A stretch of DNA of 64,000 nt from Campylobacter majalis (GTDB lineage Bacteria; Campylobacterota; Campylobacteria; Campylobacterales; Campylobacteraceae). The notes under the pieces are model-generated. The model had not been told where the DNA came from. It did not search any database and saw only the letters and a program-made list of their open reading frames with translations. Location of the stretch: the NCBI RefSeq assembly GCF_905120465.1, contig NZ_CAJHOF010000005.1:1-64000 (forward strand). Reading direction: 5' to 3'. This document shows positions 45,025 through 54,898 of the stretch, one piece after another; the stretch's first letter is position 1; each line of letters opens with the position of its first letter. A program made the translations under genes and the position numbers.

Positions 45025-45351
45025 TTACTGTTTTTGCTCTTGCTTTACTTTGTCCTTGGCTCTGTTTTTATCGCATTTTTTATTGCTGCGATTATTTTTA
45101 TCTTTTTTATTAAATTCTTTAACATCAATGATTTTGCCATCATTTTTGTCTATTTGGACTTCTATAAATTTGTCATCTTTTATAGATTTTACCTTATAAA
45201 ACTCACCAGCTCTATCTTTGGCTAACACTATGCCTTTTATTTCGGCACCCGTTTTATCTTGTGCTATCTTTGCTGCCTGGTCAAACCCAATCGCTCCAAA
45301 AGCTGTGCTTACTCCTAACATTAAAGCTAGGGTAAAAATACCTTTTTTCAT
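45025..45351 (-). CDS. Periplasmic PepSY-domain protein
   Basis: A 108-residue precursor with a signal peptide (cleavage near AFG, about residue 19) and one PepSY domain (GFDQAAKIAQDKTGAEIKGI through DKNDGKIIDV). The last 30 residues are very Lys/Asn/Asp-rich. PepSY domains are thought to inhibit proteases or sense envelope conditions. It heads an operon with the response regulator and kinase genes and has a good AAGGAG ribosome binding site. Confidence 0.85.
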   Translation of the reverse strand: MKKGIFTLALMLGVSTAFGAIGFDQAAKIAQDKTGAEIKGIVLAKDRAGEFYKVKSIKDDKFIEVQIDKNDGKIIDVKEFNKKDKNNRSNKKCDKNRAKDKVKQEQKQ

Positions 45352-45457
45352 CTTATTCTCCTTGTGATTTTTTGCTTGAGTATTATCAAGTTTGCAAATT
45401 GTAAAATATTTAAATGAAGCTAGTATGAATAAAATTAAAAATTTAGAAATAAAAATG

Positions 45458-45463
45458 TATAAT
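45458..45463 (+). promoter_or_regulatory. Candidate -10 box before aroQ and the flagellar block
   Basis: TATAAT 31 bp before the aroQ start, preceded by an A-rich stretch. It would drive the long aroQ to fliY run, together with any internal promoters. Confidence 0.55.
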
Positions 45464-45494
45464 CAAAACACATTTTAAACCAAAAAGGAAAATA

Positions 45495-45977
45495 ATGGAT
45501 AAATTTAAAGTAATGGTGATTCAAGGACCAAATCTTAATATGTTAGGTTTGCGTGAGCCAAACGTGTATGGCTCTATGAGATTGCAAGATATTCATCAGC
45601 AAATGAAAGTTGTAGCAGATCAATACGGTGCTGAGATAGAGTTTTTCCAAAGTAATTTTGAAGGCGAGATAGTAGATAAGATTCAAGAGTGCTTAGGTGA
45701 AGTAGATGGTATCATCATAAATGCGGCTGCTTATACTCACACATCAGTTGCTATTCGTGATGCTATAAGTGCTATAAATTTACCAACAATTGAAGTGCAT
45801 ATTAGCAATGTATATCGCAGAGAAGAGTTTCGTCAAAAAAGCCTAATTGCACCTGTTTGTGCTGGTGTAATAGTCGGCTTTGGACCAGTTGGCTACCATC
45901 TAGCAATGATAGGAATGCTTCAAATTTTTGATCAAATTAAAGCCGTTAAAAACGCACAACAAGCAGACAAAGAGTAA
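45495..45977 (+). CDS. aroQ: 3-dehydroquinate dehydratase, type II
   Basis: A 160-residue enzyme of the shikimate pathway that dehydrates 3-dehydroquinate. It has the N-terminal [17 protein letters not shown] motif with the catalytic Tyr, the [12 protein letters not shown] segment, and the HISN motif. The length is that of type II dodecameric enzymes. AAAAAGGAAAA precedes the start. pepQ begins 1 bp after its stop. Confidence 0.96.
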   Translation: MDKFKVMVIQGPNLNMLGLREPNVYGSMRLQDIHQQMKVVADQYGAEIEFFQSNFEGEIVDKIQECLGEVDGIIINAAAYTHTSVAIRDAISAINLPTIEVHISNVYRREEFRQKSLIAPVCAGVIVGFGPVGYHLAMIGMLQIFDQIKAVKNAQQADKE

Positions 45978-45978
45978 G

Positions 45979-47007
45979 ATGAAAAACTATATCCTAAGAG
46001 ATGAAAACGCTGTATTTTTTGAGTGCGGATATAGCTGTGATAATGAAATTTTGCTAGTTTTGGGTGATAATAAATTTTTTATCACAGATGCAAGATACGG
46101 CATAGAGGCAAGTGAGCTAGTAAAGCCAAACGTAAATGTTGTTGTGGCAGATAAAAGCCTGATAGCTCACACAAGGATGCTTTTGCGTAAATTTTCACCA
46201 AAAAGCATCGTGTATGACCCAAATGATTTTAGTGTGGCGGCTTTTAGTGAAATTTCAAAAAATCTTAGGATAAATTTTATAAAAAAAGCATATTTTTCAA
46301 AACAAAAACGCGTCATTAAATCTAAAGACGAGCTTGAGATTTTAAGGGCAGCAGCGAGATTTGGTGCTGAGTGTTTTGATGAGTTTGCTCAGTTTGTTAG
46401 AAAAAATGGTGAAGGCATGAGCGAAAAAGAGCTGCATTACAACGCAACGCTGATTTTTAAGCGTAAAAATACGCTTGGGCTTAGCTTTGATCCCATTGTA
46501 GCGATAAATGAAAATGCAGCTAAAGCACATGCATTACCAAGTGAGAAAAAGTTAAAATTTGGTGATTTGCTTTTGCTTGATGCTGGTGTAAAATACCAAA
46601 GATATTGCTCAGATCGAACCAGAACGACTTGTTTTGATGAGAATTTTAATTTTTCTAAAAAACAAAATTTTAAAACAGCAAAACAAAATGAGATATATGC
46701 TATCGTTTTAAAAGCACAAGAGTTAGCTATAGATGCCATAAAAATCGGAGCAAGTGCTAAAGATGTTGATTTGGCGGCTAGGGATTATATAGCTAGTTGC
46801 GGTTATGCAAAGGAGTTTTTTCACTCTACTGGACACGGCGTGGGCGTTGATATACATGAGTTGCCAAATATAAATGCAAGAAGTAACGTTGTGCTTGAAA
46901 AAGGTATGGTGTTTAGTGTAGAGCCAGGAATTTACATAGCAAATGAGTTTGGTGTGCGTATAGAAGATGTTGTGGTGGTTGGCGAAAATGGAGCTGAGAT
47001 ATTATGA
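45979..47007 (+). CDS. pepQ: Xaa-Pro aminopeptidase (M24 family)
   Basis: A 342-residue metallopeptidase that removes residues before proline. The pita-bread metal ligands are visible in LLLDAGVKYQRYCSDRTRT, the FHSTGHGVGVDIHE block and the VFSVEPGIY and VRIEDVV segments. I start at ATG 45979 directly after aroQ; the frame is open further upstream but only inside aroQ. It overlaps folK by 4 bp. Confidence 0.92.
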   Translation: MKNYILRDENAVFFECGYSCDNEILLVLGDNKFFITDARYGIEASELVKPNVNVVVADKSLIAHTRMLLRKFSPKSIVYDPNDFSVAAFSEISKNLRINFIKKAYFSKQKRVIKSKDELEILRAAARFGAECFDEFAQFVRKNGEGMSEKELHYNATLIFKRKNTLGLSFDPIVAINENAAKAHALPSEKKLKFGDLLLLDAGVKYQRYCSDRTRTTCFDENFNFSKKQNFKTAKQNEIYAIVLKAQELAIDAIKIGASAKDVDLAARDYIASCGYAKEFFHSTGHGVGVDIHELPNINARSNVVLEKGMVFSVEPGIYIANEFGVRIEDVVVVGENGAEIL

Positions 47008-47480
47008 GACTTGATGGCGTGATTAATGTCAGCAAAAGTCGCTATTTTGGTAGAAATTTTGGCAAAGCTAGTGATTATAAATATCACGCATATATAGGTG
47101 TTGGTGGGAATTTAGGCAATGTTAAAAAAAGATTTGACAATCTTATAAGAGCGTTTAAAAATGATAAGAGATTGTGGGTTGAAAAGACTTCACCAATCAT
47201 TAAAAACAAAGCATTTGGATATACAAATCAGCCTGATTTTTTAAATGCTGTTATAAGTTTGCAAACTAGTATGAGCTCAAATATGCTTTTAAAAATAATG
47301 CAACATTATGAGGTTAAATTTAAACGACAAAGAAGTTTTAAAAATGCACCAAGAACGCTTGATTTAGATATTTTGTATTATTCTAAAAAAGTTAGAAAAT
47401 CAGCGAGATTAATGGTGCCACACGTAGGCGCAAGTGATAGATTAAGTGTAATAGTGCCACTTGGTATGATGATAAAATAA
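47004..47480 (+). CDS. folK: 2-amino-4-hydroxy-6-hydroxymethyldihydropteridine pyrophosphokinase
   Basis: A 158-residue enzyme of folate synthesis that transfers pyrophosphate from ATP to the pterin. The core starts at YIGVGGNLGN (about 30), with the aromatic FLNAV segment and the magnesium-binding RTLDLDIL. The 28-residue basic N-terminal extension before the core is also found in other campylobacters. It lies just before flhF, as is usual in this group. Confidence 0.92.
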   Translation: MRLDGVINVSKSRYFGRNFGKASDYKYHAYIGVGGNLGNVKKRFDNLIRAFKNDKRLWVEKTSPIIKNKAFGYTNQPDFLNAVISLQTSMSSNMLLKIMQHYEVKFKRQRSFKNAPRTLDLDILYYSKKVRKSARLMVPHVGASDRLSVIVPLGMMIK

Positions 47481-47492
47481 AGGGATTATTTA

Positions 47493-48884
47493 ATGGCGTT
47501 AAAACATTATGCAGTAACTGGTGAAACTAGCATAGAGGCTTTGAAAAAAGCAAGAGAGTTGTATGGTGATGAGGCGATACATATTACTACAAAGCAGATA
47601 CAGCCAAAGACGATAAACAAAAAAGCAATCTATGAAGTAATGGTAGCGGTTGAAGAAAAGGATGAAAAACGTCCTAATTCAAAAGCCATGAATTATGAAA
47701 ACGCTGTTTCAAAATTTAATCAAAACTACGATGTTGTCAAGTCAAAAACTCCAAAAATCGAAGAAGTAGCAAGAGCAAATGACACAAGAGAAAATAGTGC
47801 AAATGAACGCAATGAAAGGTTAAATTTTAGAATAGATGAGATAAAAAGCAATACAAAGCAGAGCGTAAGTGATGAAGATGTATTTTTAAGCATATCAAGT
47901 GCTGCAAAAGAGATAGGAAAGATAGTTAATATAGATGAAATAACGCCTGAAATTTCAAATGTATCAACTAAAAAGATAGACGATGTAGCAAAGCAAGTAA
48001 ATAATCTGCGTGAAAAAGTTGATCTAATAACTGATATGTTTTGGGAGGAAAAATCAGCTCACAGAAATAATTTAGCTATACCGCCTGAGTTTGCTACGAT
48101 ATATAAAAGTGCAAAATCAAGTGGCATGAAAGAGGAGCATTTAGAGGCGATTATGCAAGCAACTTATGCGAATATGCCAAGCTCTATGAAGACAAATCCA
48201 ACGGCAGTTAAGCGCTATTTTTACTCATTTTTAAGAAATATGCTTCCTTGCAGAAAGGAAAAAACTAAGCAAAAACAGCGTATAATTATGCTGGTTGGTC
48301 CAACTGGAGTTGGCAAAACTACAACTTTAGCTAAATTGGCTGCTCGTTTTGCATATAGCTCAGAAAAACGATACACCACTGGCATTATTACGCTTGATAC
48401 TTATCGTATTGGTGCAGTTGAGCAGCTATTTCAATATGCTAAAATGATGAAACTGCCTATCCTTGATGTTATTGAAGTAGATGAGTTTAAAGATGCTATA
48501 AAAAAACTAAATCATTGCGATGTGATACTAGTAGATACTACTGGAAATTCTCAATATGATAGAGAAAAGCTTGATAAGCTAGATAGGTTTTTAAGGGCAA
48601 GTGGAGCTGATATAGATGTTAGTTTAGTGCTTAGTGCTGGTAGTAAAGTCGAAGATTTGATAGAAATTTATAATGGTTTTTCGTTTTTGGATATTGATAC
48701 TTTAATCGTTACAAAATTTGATGAAACAAAGGTTTTTGGCAATGTTTTTTCACTCATATACGAGACAAACACGCCAGTTAGTTATTTTTGTGTAGGGCAA
48801 GAGGTTCCTGATGATTTGATTGAGGCAAATTCTGAGTTTTTGGTAACTTGTGTGCTTGATGGCTACAAAAAGGACAAGTTGTGA
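47493..48884 (+). CDS. flhF: Flagellar SRP-like GTPase FlhF
   Basis: A 463-residue GTPase that sets the position of the polar flagellum and is needed for sigma-54 dependent flagellar genes in Campylobacter. A variable N-terminal region precedes the N domain and the G domain with GPTGVGKTTTLAKLAAR (about 268), DTYRIGAVEQL and VDTTG. The basal GTP motif TKFDE is present. It overlaps flhG by 4 bp. Confidence 0.95.
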   Translation: MALKHYAVTGETSIEALKKARELYGDEAIHITTKQIQPKTINKKAIYEVMVAVEEKDEKRPNSKAMNYENAVSKFNQNYDVVKSKTPKIEEVARANDTRENSANERNERLNFRIDEIKSNTKQSVSDEDVFLSISSAAKEIGKIVNIDEITPEISNVSTKKIDDVAKQVNNLREKVDLITDMFWEEKSAHRNNLAIPPEFATIYKSAKSSGMKEEHLEAIMQATYANMPSSMKTNPTAVKRYFYSFLRNMLPCRKEKTKQKQRIIMLVGPTGVGKTTTLAKLAARFAYSSEKRYTTGIITLDTYRIGAVEQLFQYAKMMKLPILDVIEVDEFKDAIKKLNHCDVILVDTTGNSQYDREKLDKLDRFLRASGADIDVSLVLSAGSKVEDLIEIYNGFSFLDIDTLIVTKFDETKVFGNVFSLIYETNTPVSYFCVGQEVPDDLIEANSEFLVTCVLDGYKKDKL

Positions 48885-49747
48885 TAACGCAAGCTAGCAA
48901 ACTAAAACAGATGGTTGATGGACAAAAACAGACGCAAAAACGAACGCATTTTATTGCTGTAACGAGCGGAAAAGGCGGCGTTGGCAAAAGCACAATAAGT
49001 GCAAATATCGCAAATATTTTAGCGCTTGATGGTTATAAAGTCGCACTTCTTGATGCTGATATAGGACTTGCAAATTTAGACGTGATTTTAAATGTTAAAA
49101 TGGGTAAAAATTTACTTCATGTTTTAAAGGGTGAGTGCGGATTAGCTGAAATTTTAATACCAGTTAAGAAAAATTTAATTCTAATTCCAGGAGAGAGTGG
49201 CGATGAGATTTTAAAATTTAACAACCAATTTTTATATGAAAGATTTTTAGAAGAAGCAAATGAGCTAGACGAGCTTGATTTTATGATAATTGATACTGGT
49301 GCTGGGATTGGCGGAAGCACACAGATGTTTTTAGAAGCGGCAGATGAGGTTGTGGTTGTCACGGTGCCAGATCCAGCTGCAATAACTGACGCATATGCTG
49401 TGATTAAAATTTTATCACGTTTTAAAAATAATCCAATGCTTCTTTTAAACATGGTTAAAAATGAAAACGAAGCAGTTCGCATATATGAAAATATAAAACG
49501 CGTTGCAAATGCAAACATAAAAGAGCCATTAAATTTAGAATTAGCTGGATATATCATGTCTGATAAATCCGTTTCAAAAAGTATAAAGCAGCGAACTTTA
49601 GTGAGTGATGATGCACCGTATTCGATACCAACAGCACAATTAAAAGATATAACATCTAAAATTTTATATAGATTGGAACGAAAAGTGCTTACAAACAAAA
49701 ATGATACTTTTGGTAGTTTTTTCAAACGCCTGATAGAGCAGTTTTAA
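48881..49747 (+). CDS. flhG: Flagellar number regulator FlhG (MinD-like ATPase)
   Basis: A 288-residue ParA/MinD-type ATPase that limits flagella to one per pole and influences cell division in Campylobacter. The deviant Walker A SGKGGVGKST is at about 26-35, with DADIGLANLD and the IDTGAGIG switch. The start is GTG at 48881 inside the end of flhF; the first 25 residues are the expected N-terminal extension. Confidence 0.95.
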   Translation: MITQASKLKQMVDGQKQTQKRTHFIAVTSGKGGVGKSTISANIANILALDGYKVALLDADIGLANLDVILNVKMGKNLLHVLKGECGLAEILIPVKKNLILIPGESGDEILKFNNQFLYERFLEEANELDELDFMIIDTGAGIGGSTQMFLEAADEVVVVTVPDPAAITDAYAVIKILSRFKNNPMLLLNMVKNENEAVRIYENIKRVANANIKEPLNLELAGYIMSDKSVSKSIKQRTLVSDDAPYSIPTAQLKDITSKILYRLERKVLTNKNDTFGSFFKRLIEQF

Positions 49748-49756
49748 AGGGATTTA

Positions 49757-50107
49757 ATGAGAGCTGAGAATTATATAGCATTTTTTACAGTTTGTGGATT
49801 TTTTGTTGGTGTTTCATGGACTTTAATGCGTGCAACAGATCCGCTTGATATTCTTGTTTATACGGCACTTATAACGTTTTTTTTCTATCTTGTTGTGCAT
49901 ATTGTAATTATGAATTATGTTGATGTAAAAGTTGTTATCAAAAAATTTTTTGATAAAGAAAAGCATGAAGAAGTGGCTGATTATTTGCTAAGTGAATTAG
50001 CAATACGTGAAAAACGCATTGAGAATTTATTACAAAAAGTTGATGAGCAAACTAGCAAAAAGCCGTTAGGTAAAACAAATGCAAAACTCAAAGCCAAAGC
50101 AGCCTAA
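49757..50107 (+). CDS. Conserved membrane protein of the flhF-flhG-fliA locus
   Basis: A 116-residue protein with two membrane helices (about 7-24 and 33-54) and a Lys-rich cytoplasmic tail. It is kept at this site, between flhG and fliA, in several campylobacters but has no known function. It overlaps fliA by 29 bp. A supporting role in flagellar assembly is inferred from position only. Confidence 0.8.
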   Translation: MRAENYIAFFTVCGFFVGVSWTLMRATDPLDILVYTALITFFFYLVVHIVIMNYVDVKVVIKKFFDKEKHEEVADYLLSELAIREKRIENLLQKVDEQTSKKPLGKTNAKLKAKAA

Positions 50108-50789
50108 TCCGTATCAAAGTGCAATTAAAAAAGAACAAGATGAGGTGGTGTTAAGCTATATGCCAGCTCTAAAAGCTATGGCGTATAGACTAAAAGAGCG
50201 ATTGCCTGCTAATATAGATGTAAATGATTTAGTTAGCATGGGCACGATTGAGATGATAAAGCTAAGTAAGACTTATAACAAAGAGCAAAATGATTCGTTT
50301 TGGGGATATGCTAAAAAGCGAGTATATGGCTCAATGCTTGATTATTTGCGTTCGTTGGATGTATTAAGTCGCACTGATAGAAAGTTGTTAAAAGAGATAA
50401 ATTTATTAATTGATAGTTATTTTAATGAGCATGAATATGAGCCAGATGATGAATATTTGGCTAATGCATTAAGTGTAGATTTGCAAAAAATAAGAGAAGC
50501 TAGAAGTGCTGGTGCAATAGCTTCTGTTTTATCTCTTGATGAGAGAGTGGATATACAAAGTGAGCATAATACTGAAGAATTTGTAATAAGATCTGAGCTA
50601 TTAGAGCGGATTGAGAACGTTTTAAATGAATTTTCGCAAAGAGATCAGCTTGTAATGCAGCTTTATTATTATGAAGAGCTTAGTTTAAGAGAGATTGCTG
50701 AAATTTTAAATATAAGCGAAGGAAGAGTGAGTCAGATACACGCAAGATTGCTTAAAAAAATTAGGGAGAATTTAGAAGTTAATGGCTGA
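50079..50789 (+). CDS. fliA: Flagellar sigma factor sigma-28
   Basis: A 236-residue sigma factor for late flagellar genes. Region 2 (LPANIDVNDLVSMGTIEM, YAKKRVYGSMLDYLR) and region 4 (REIAEILNISEGRVSQIHARLLKKI) are complete. The start lies inside the preceding gene and has a weak AGGTAAAACAA in front. It is followed by fliM with an 8-bp overlap. Confidence 0.95.
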   Translation: MQNSKPKQPNPYQSAIKKEQDEVVLSYMPALKAMAYRLKERLPANIDVNDLVSMGTIEMIKLSKTYNKEQNDSFWGYAKKRVYGSMLDYLRSLDVLSRTDRKLLKEINLLIDSYFNEHEYEPDDEYLANALSVDLQKIREARSAGAIASVLSLDERVDIQSEHNTEEFVIRSELLERIENVLNEFSQRDQLVMQLYYYEELSLREIAEILNISEGRVSQIHARLLKKIRENLEVNG

Positions 50790-51882
50790 TATTTTAAGTC
50801 AAGAAGAGATAGATGCACTGCTTGAAGTGGTTGATGGAGATGGTGATACTGACGATATACAGGCACATTCAAGTGAAAGTGGCGAACAAAAACAAATAAT
50901 CATATATGACTTTAAGCGTCCAAATCGCGTTAGCAAAGAGCAACTTCGTGCGATAAAGGGCATACACGATAAACTTGCACGTAACCTAGCTAGTCAAATT
51001 TCAAGCGTTATGCGCAGTATCGTTGAGATCCGTCTTCACTCAGTCGATCAGATGACATATGGTGAGTTTTTGATGAGTTTGCCAAGTCCTACTAGCTTTA
51101 ACGTTTTTTCTATAAAACCGCTTGATGGCAACTGCGTATTAGAGATTAATCCAAGTATTGCATTTCCGATGATAGATAGGCTTCTTGGCGGACTTGGTGA
51201 AAATTTTGAAACAAGTAGGGAGCTTACTGATATCGAGATAAATTTACTTGATGCTGTGCTTAGAATGATCATGCAACGCCTTAAAGAGAGCTGGAGTATG
51301 ATAACCGATATGTATCCAAATGTCGAAGCCAAAGAGAGTAGCCCAAACGTCGTTCAGATAGTAAGCCAAAACGAGATCGTGATAATGGTCGTTATGGAGA
51401 TCATCGTTGGTAACTCAAGCGGCATGATAAATATCTGCTATCCAGTTATCTATCTTGAGCCGATTTTAAGCCGTCTTGCAAACCGCGATATAATGCTTGG
51501 TGAAACGAGTGCAAAAAAGAGCCGCAATAAAGAGCTAAAAACGCTTATCGGACGAGCGGAAATTTTATACGAAGCCATACTTGGTAAGGCTGTGATAAGT
51601 GTAAATGAGTTTTTAAATTTAAAAGAGGGTGATATCTTGCGACTAGATCGTGGTGCTGATGATAAAGCGATAGTTTCCATAGATAAAAAAGAGGTATTTT
51701 TGGCTGAGGTTGGTTTGCATAGATATAGAAAATCAATCAAGATTGAGCAATTAATACGCTCTGATAAAGATGAGATTAAAAATATACTAGAAAAATATGA
51801 AGAAGAAAGAAAGGCTAAGCTGTTAGCATACGAAGAGCAGGAACAAGAACAAAACGAGGAAGATGAATATTATGATGAATGA
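50782..51882 (+). CDS. fliM: Flagellar motor switch protein FliM
   Basis: A 366-residue C-ring protein. It begins with the CheY-binding LSQEEIDALL, and the middle domain has the GG-motif region LLGGLGENF. The C-terminal SpoA domain covers about 265-335, and the tail is strongly acidic (EEQEQEQNEEDEYYDE). The extended acidic tail overlaps the fliY start by 20 bp, which is longer than usual. Confidence 0.95.
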   Translation: MADILSQEEIDALLEVVDGDGDTDDIQAHSSESGEQKQIIIYDFKRPNRVSKEQLRAIKGIHDKLARNLASQISSVMRSIVEIRLHSVDQMTYGEFLMSLPSPTSFNVFSIKPLDGNCVLEINPSIAFPMIDRLLGGLGENFETSRELTDIEINLLDAVLRMIMQRLKESWSMITDMYPNVEAKESSPNVVQIVSQNEIVIMVVMEIIVGNSSGMINICYPVIYLEPILSRLANRDIMLGETSAKKSRNKELKTLIGRAEILYEAILGKAVISVNEFLNLKEGDILRLDRGADDKAIVSIDKKEVFLAEVGLHRYRKSIKIEQLIRSDKDEIKNILEKYEEERKAKLLAYEEQEQEQNEEDEYYDE

Positions 51883-52711
51883 GTTGTTTAATATATTTGT
51901 AAGTGAGCTAAAGGCGACTATTGAAGGGCTTACAGGTAGAGTGCCTGAGGTTGGTGAAAGAAATGATTTTGAAGCAACATCACAAACTGGCATAAAGCCG
52001 CCATTTGTGCTAGCAAATGTCGCAGTTAAGGGCGACAATGATGCAAAATGTCTGCTTGTATGCACACCTGTATTGATGACAGCGGTTGGTGAGTGGATGA
52101 TGGGAGAAGAGGAAATTTCTCATAATGACAAGCTTGGTGAAGATGATTTAGACGCAGCCAAGGAGATATTTTCTAACTTTTTGGGTGCTGTAAATACATC
52201 GGTTGGAGCACAAAAAAGTTTTGCAAAGTTAAATTTTGAAGTAGTTGGCGTAAATTTCATTGATGAAGGCGGTGAGTTTAATTTTAATGAATTTGCAAAA
52301 CTTTATTTGTTTAACGTAAAAATCGAAGATTTAGATGAGTATATAGGTTTTGTTTCAGATACTCAGTTTGAAGAGATTTTTAATCCTAAACCAAAAGAGG
52401 AAAATACACCAAAAGATACACAAAAAACAGCTGATTTTAGTGCTGATGAGATGAGAAATATCGGACTTATCATGGATGTTAGGCTTCCGATACGCGTTAG
52501 AATAGGTTCAAAAAGAATGCTTTTAAAAGATGTTTTAAATATGGATATTGGCTCAGTGATAGAACTAAATCAGCTTGCAAATGATCCGCTTGAAATTTTA
52601 ATTGGAGATAAGGTTATTGCATATGGCGAGGTTGTGATAGTTGATGGTAATTTCGGTATTCAAATTACTCAAATTGGTTCAAGACGGGAAAGATTAGAGC
52701 AGTTAAAGTGA
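51863..52711 (+). CDS. fliY: Flagellar motor switch protein FliY
   Basis: A 282-residue C-ring protein that combines a CheC-like middle region (ELKATIEGLTGRVPEV, GEDDLDAAKEIFSNFLG) with a C-terminal SpoA/FliN domain (IMDVRLPIRVRIGSKRMLLKD to the end). In Campylobacter FliY works together with FliN and FliM. Several ATG codons near 51863-51875 are possible starts; none has an ideally spaced ribosome binding site, since this region encodes the acidic tail of FliM. Confidence 0.93.
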   Translation: MNIMMNELFNIFVSELKATIEGLTGRVPEVGERNDFEATSQTGIKPPFVLANVAVKGDNDAKCLLVCTPVLMTAVGEWMMGEEEISHNDKLGEDDLDAAKEIFSNFLGAVNTSVGAQKSFAKLNFEVVGVNFIDEGGEFNFNEFAKLYLFNVKIEDLDEYIGFVSDTQFEEIFNPKPKEENTPKDTQKTADFSADEMRNIGLIMDVRLPIRVRIGSKRMLLKDVLNMDIGSVIELNQLANDPLEILIGDKVIAYGEVVIVDGNFGIQITQIGSRRERLEQLK

Positions 52712-53295
52712 AATTTTTAGATGAGTTTGTAGCCTATAAAAATGGGCTAAATTTAGATAGCAAGTGCGTGACATTTTTTGGTTCGGCAAGGTTTAAAGAT
52801 GATAATGAGTATTGTTTGGCTGCTCATAATTTAGCATATCGCCTTAGTGAAAATGGCATAAGTATAATAACTGGTGGTGGCGACGGCATTATGAAAGCTG
52901 CAAATAAAGGTGCCTTTATAAGTGGTAAATCTCAAAGCGTAGGATTTAATATACAGTTGCCATTTGAGCAAAATTCAAACAGTTTTTTAACAAACAGTTT
53001 TTTGTTTAGTAATTTTTTCCCCAGAAAATACGCACTTATTCAAAGTTCATCCGCATTTGTTGTATTTCCTGGTGGGTATGGCACTCTTGATGAGTTGTTT
53101 GAAGTTTTGACATTATCTCAAACCGGCATGAATAAATTTAAAATATATCTATACTCGTCTAAATTTTGGAGCGGATTAGATGATTTTATAAAAACAACTT
53201 TATTAAACGAGCAAACTATAGACGACCAAAGTCTAAAAGTATATGAAATCACTGATGACATAGACAAGATAGTAAATGAAATAATAATGCTTTGA
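52708..53295 (+). CDS. LOG-family (TIGR00730) nucleotide hydrolase-like protein
   Basis: A 195-residue Rossmann-fold protein with the LOG signature PGGYGTLDELFE and an upstream GGGDGIMKAANKGA. Characterised relatives cleave nucleoside monophosphates to free base and ribose phosphate; older annotation as lysine decarboxylase is wrong. The start overlaps the fliY stop by 4 bp, so it rides on the flagellar transcript. Its true substrate in Campylobacter is unknown. Confidence 0.88.
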   Translation: MKFLDEFVAYKNGLNLDSKCVTFFGSARFKDDNEYCLAAHNLAYRLSENGISIITGGGDGIMKAANKGAFISGKSQSVGFNIQLPFEQNSNSFLTNSFLFSNFFPRKYALIQSSSAFVVFPGGYGTLDELFEVLTLSQTGMNKFKIYLYSSKFWSGLDDFIKTTLLNEQTIDDQSLKVYEITDDIDKIVNEIIML

Positions 53296-53529
53296 AAGCT
53301 TGTTTATATTTCTGAGATTTATTTTAAAAATTTATATTTGCTTTTAAATTTTAATTGGTAAAAAATAAATATATTATATAATTGACATAAAATTTACAAA
53401 ATAACTTCTTTAAATGATAATAAACCTAATAAAGCTACTGATTTATGCCAAAATTTTATTGCTTGCATAAATTTTGTAATTAAAGCGAGTATTTGTAAAT
53501 TTTAAGTTTTAAACTAAAAGGAAGTCACA

Positions 53530-54549
53530 ATGAAAATAATGGTTGCTATGAGTGGTGGCGTTGATAGCACAATGACGGCTAAGACGCTACAAGAAGCAGG
53601 GCATGAGATAGTGGGGTGTTATATGATGCTTCACGATAAACCAGGATATCACGAAGAAAATATAAGAAAGGTAAAAAAAGTAGGTGATTTTTTAGGTATT
53701 AATGTCCATATACTAGATCTTAGAGAGAGATTTAATGAGTTTGTTTATAATCCATTTGTAAATGAATATAAAGCTGGTAAAACACCAAATCCATGTGCTT
53801 TATGTAATAAATTTATAAAACTTGGAGCATTGCTTGATTTTGCTAAAGAGCAAGGTTGTGATAAGCTAGCCACAGGACACTATGTGCAAGTTATAGATGG
53901 TTTTATCAGTGTTGCAGTAGATCCTAGCAAAGATCAGAGTTATTTTCTAGCGCAGGTTCCAAAAGCGTTATTAAATGATGTTATATTCCCGCTTGGCGAT
54001 AAGTATAAAACCGATATAAAAGCCTTGGCTGCACAAATTCCAGTGCTTGAAGAATTCGCTACTCAGGCTGAAAGTAGTGAGATATGTTTTGTTGAAAAAA
54101 CGTATGTTGATGTATTAAATAAGCACTACAATACCGATATGCCGGGCAATGTTGTTGATAAAAATGGTAAAATTATCGGTTCTCATCAAGGATATATGCA
54201 CTACACTATTGGCAAACGTCGCGGTTTTGAGGTGCATGGGGCTCACGAGCCACACTTTGTGCTTCGTATAAATGCTGATAAAAACGAGATAGTTGTTGGC
54301 ACCAAGGATGATTTAAAAGAAAAAATCGTTAAACTTGAAAGTGTTAATATGTTTATAGATGATGATGAGTTTGATGGTGAGGTTAAAATCCGATACCGAA
54401 GCCCAAAAATAGATGCAAAAATTAAAGTAGATAAGTCAGAAAATACAGCCGTAATAACGCTAAGCGATGCCGCATATGGTGTAGCAAAAGGGCAGTTGTG
54501 CGTTGTTTATAGGGGCGATAGGGTTATTGCAAGTGGATTTATAGTATAA
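53530..54549 (+). CDS. mnmA: tRNA-specific 2-thiouridylase MnmA
   Basis: A 339-residue enzyme that thiolates U34 of tRNA-Lys, -Glu and -Gln. The PP-loop AMSGGVDST is at about 5-13; catalytic cysteines are seen in NPCALCN and [24 protein letters not shown] and the C-terminal barrel follow. It stands alone between a 234-bp spacer and a gene desert. AAAAGGAAGT precedes the ATG. Confidence 0.95.
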   Translation: MKIMVAMSGGVDSTMTAKTLQEAGHEIVGCYMMLHDKPGYHEENIRKVKKVGDFLGINVHILDLRERFNEFVYNPFVNEYKAGKTPNPCALCNKFIKLGALLDFAKEQGCDKLATGHYVQVIDGFISVAVDPSKDQSYFLAQVPKALLNDVIFPLGDKYKTDIKALAAQIPVLEEFATQAESSEICFVEKTYVDVLNKHYNTDMPGNVVDKNGKIIGSHQGYMHYTIGKRRGFEVHGAHEPHFVLRINADKNEIVVGTKDDLKEKIVKLESVNMFIDDDEFDGEVKIRYRSPKIDAKIKVDKSENTAVITLSDAAYGVAKGQLCVVYRGDRVIASGFIV

Positions 54550-54587
54550 ATTTTAACTTCATAAAGATTTAAACTTTTTGTAAATTA

Positions 54588-54640
54588 AAAAGCTAAGAAT
54601 TTGATTTTATTAAGCAAATTGCAAATCCTTAGCTTTATAT
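54588..54640 (+). terminator. Terminator-like long hairpin after mnmA
   Basis: AAAGCTAAG (54589-54597) and CTTAGCTTT (54628-54636) pair, with an inner ATTTG/CAAAT extension, followed by ATATTTT. Confidence 0.65.
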
Positions 54641-54898
54641 TTTGGTTTGCTTATATGTTTGTAAATATCTCTTTAGGTAAAACCTATAAGGTTTTTTAAG
54701 CCCAGTTTTATATACTACAAACAAGTAAAGCTTTTATATATTATTTTGTATTTAACAAAATATCTAAATTATTTAAAACTTGCCTTAAGCTATACATAAT
54801 ATTAATTTTACTTTTAGTATTCAATTTTTTGTGATAAGTAAATAGCAACAAATAAAACTAAAATTTTTAATGTTGTTTGTGTGACTTTTATCTGTTTA

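Noticed and set aside
45005-45225. Small plus-strand frames opposite the PepSY gene
   Set aside because: They are hydrophobic shadows of the Lys/Asp-rich coding sequence on the other strand.
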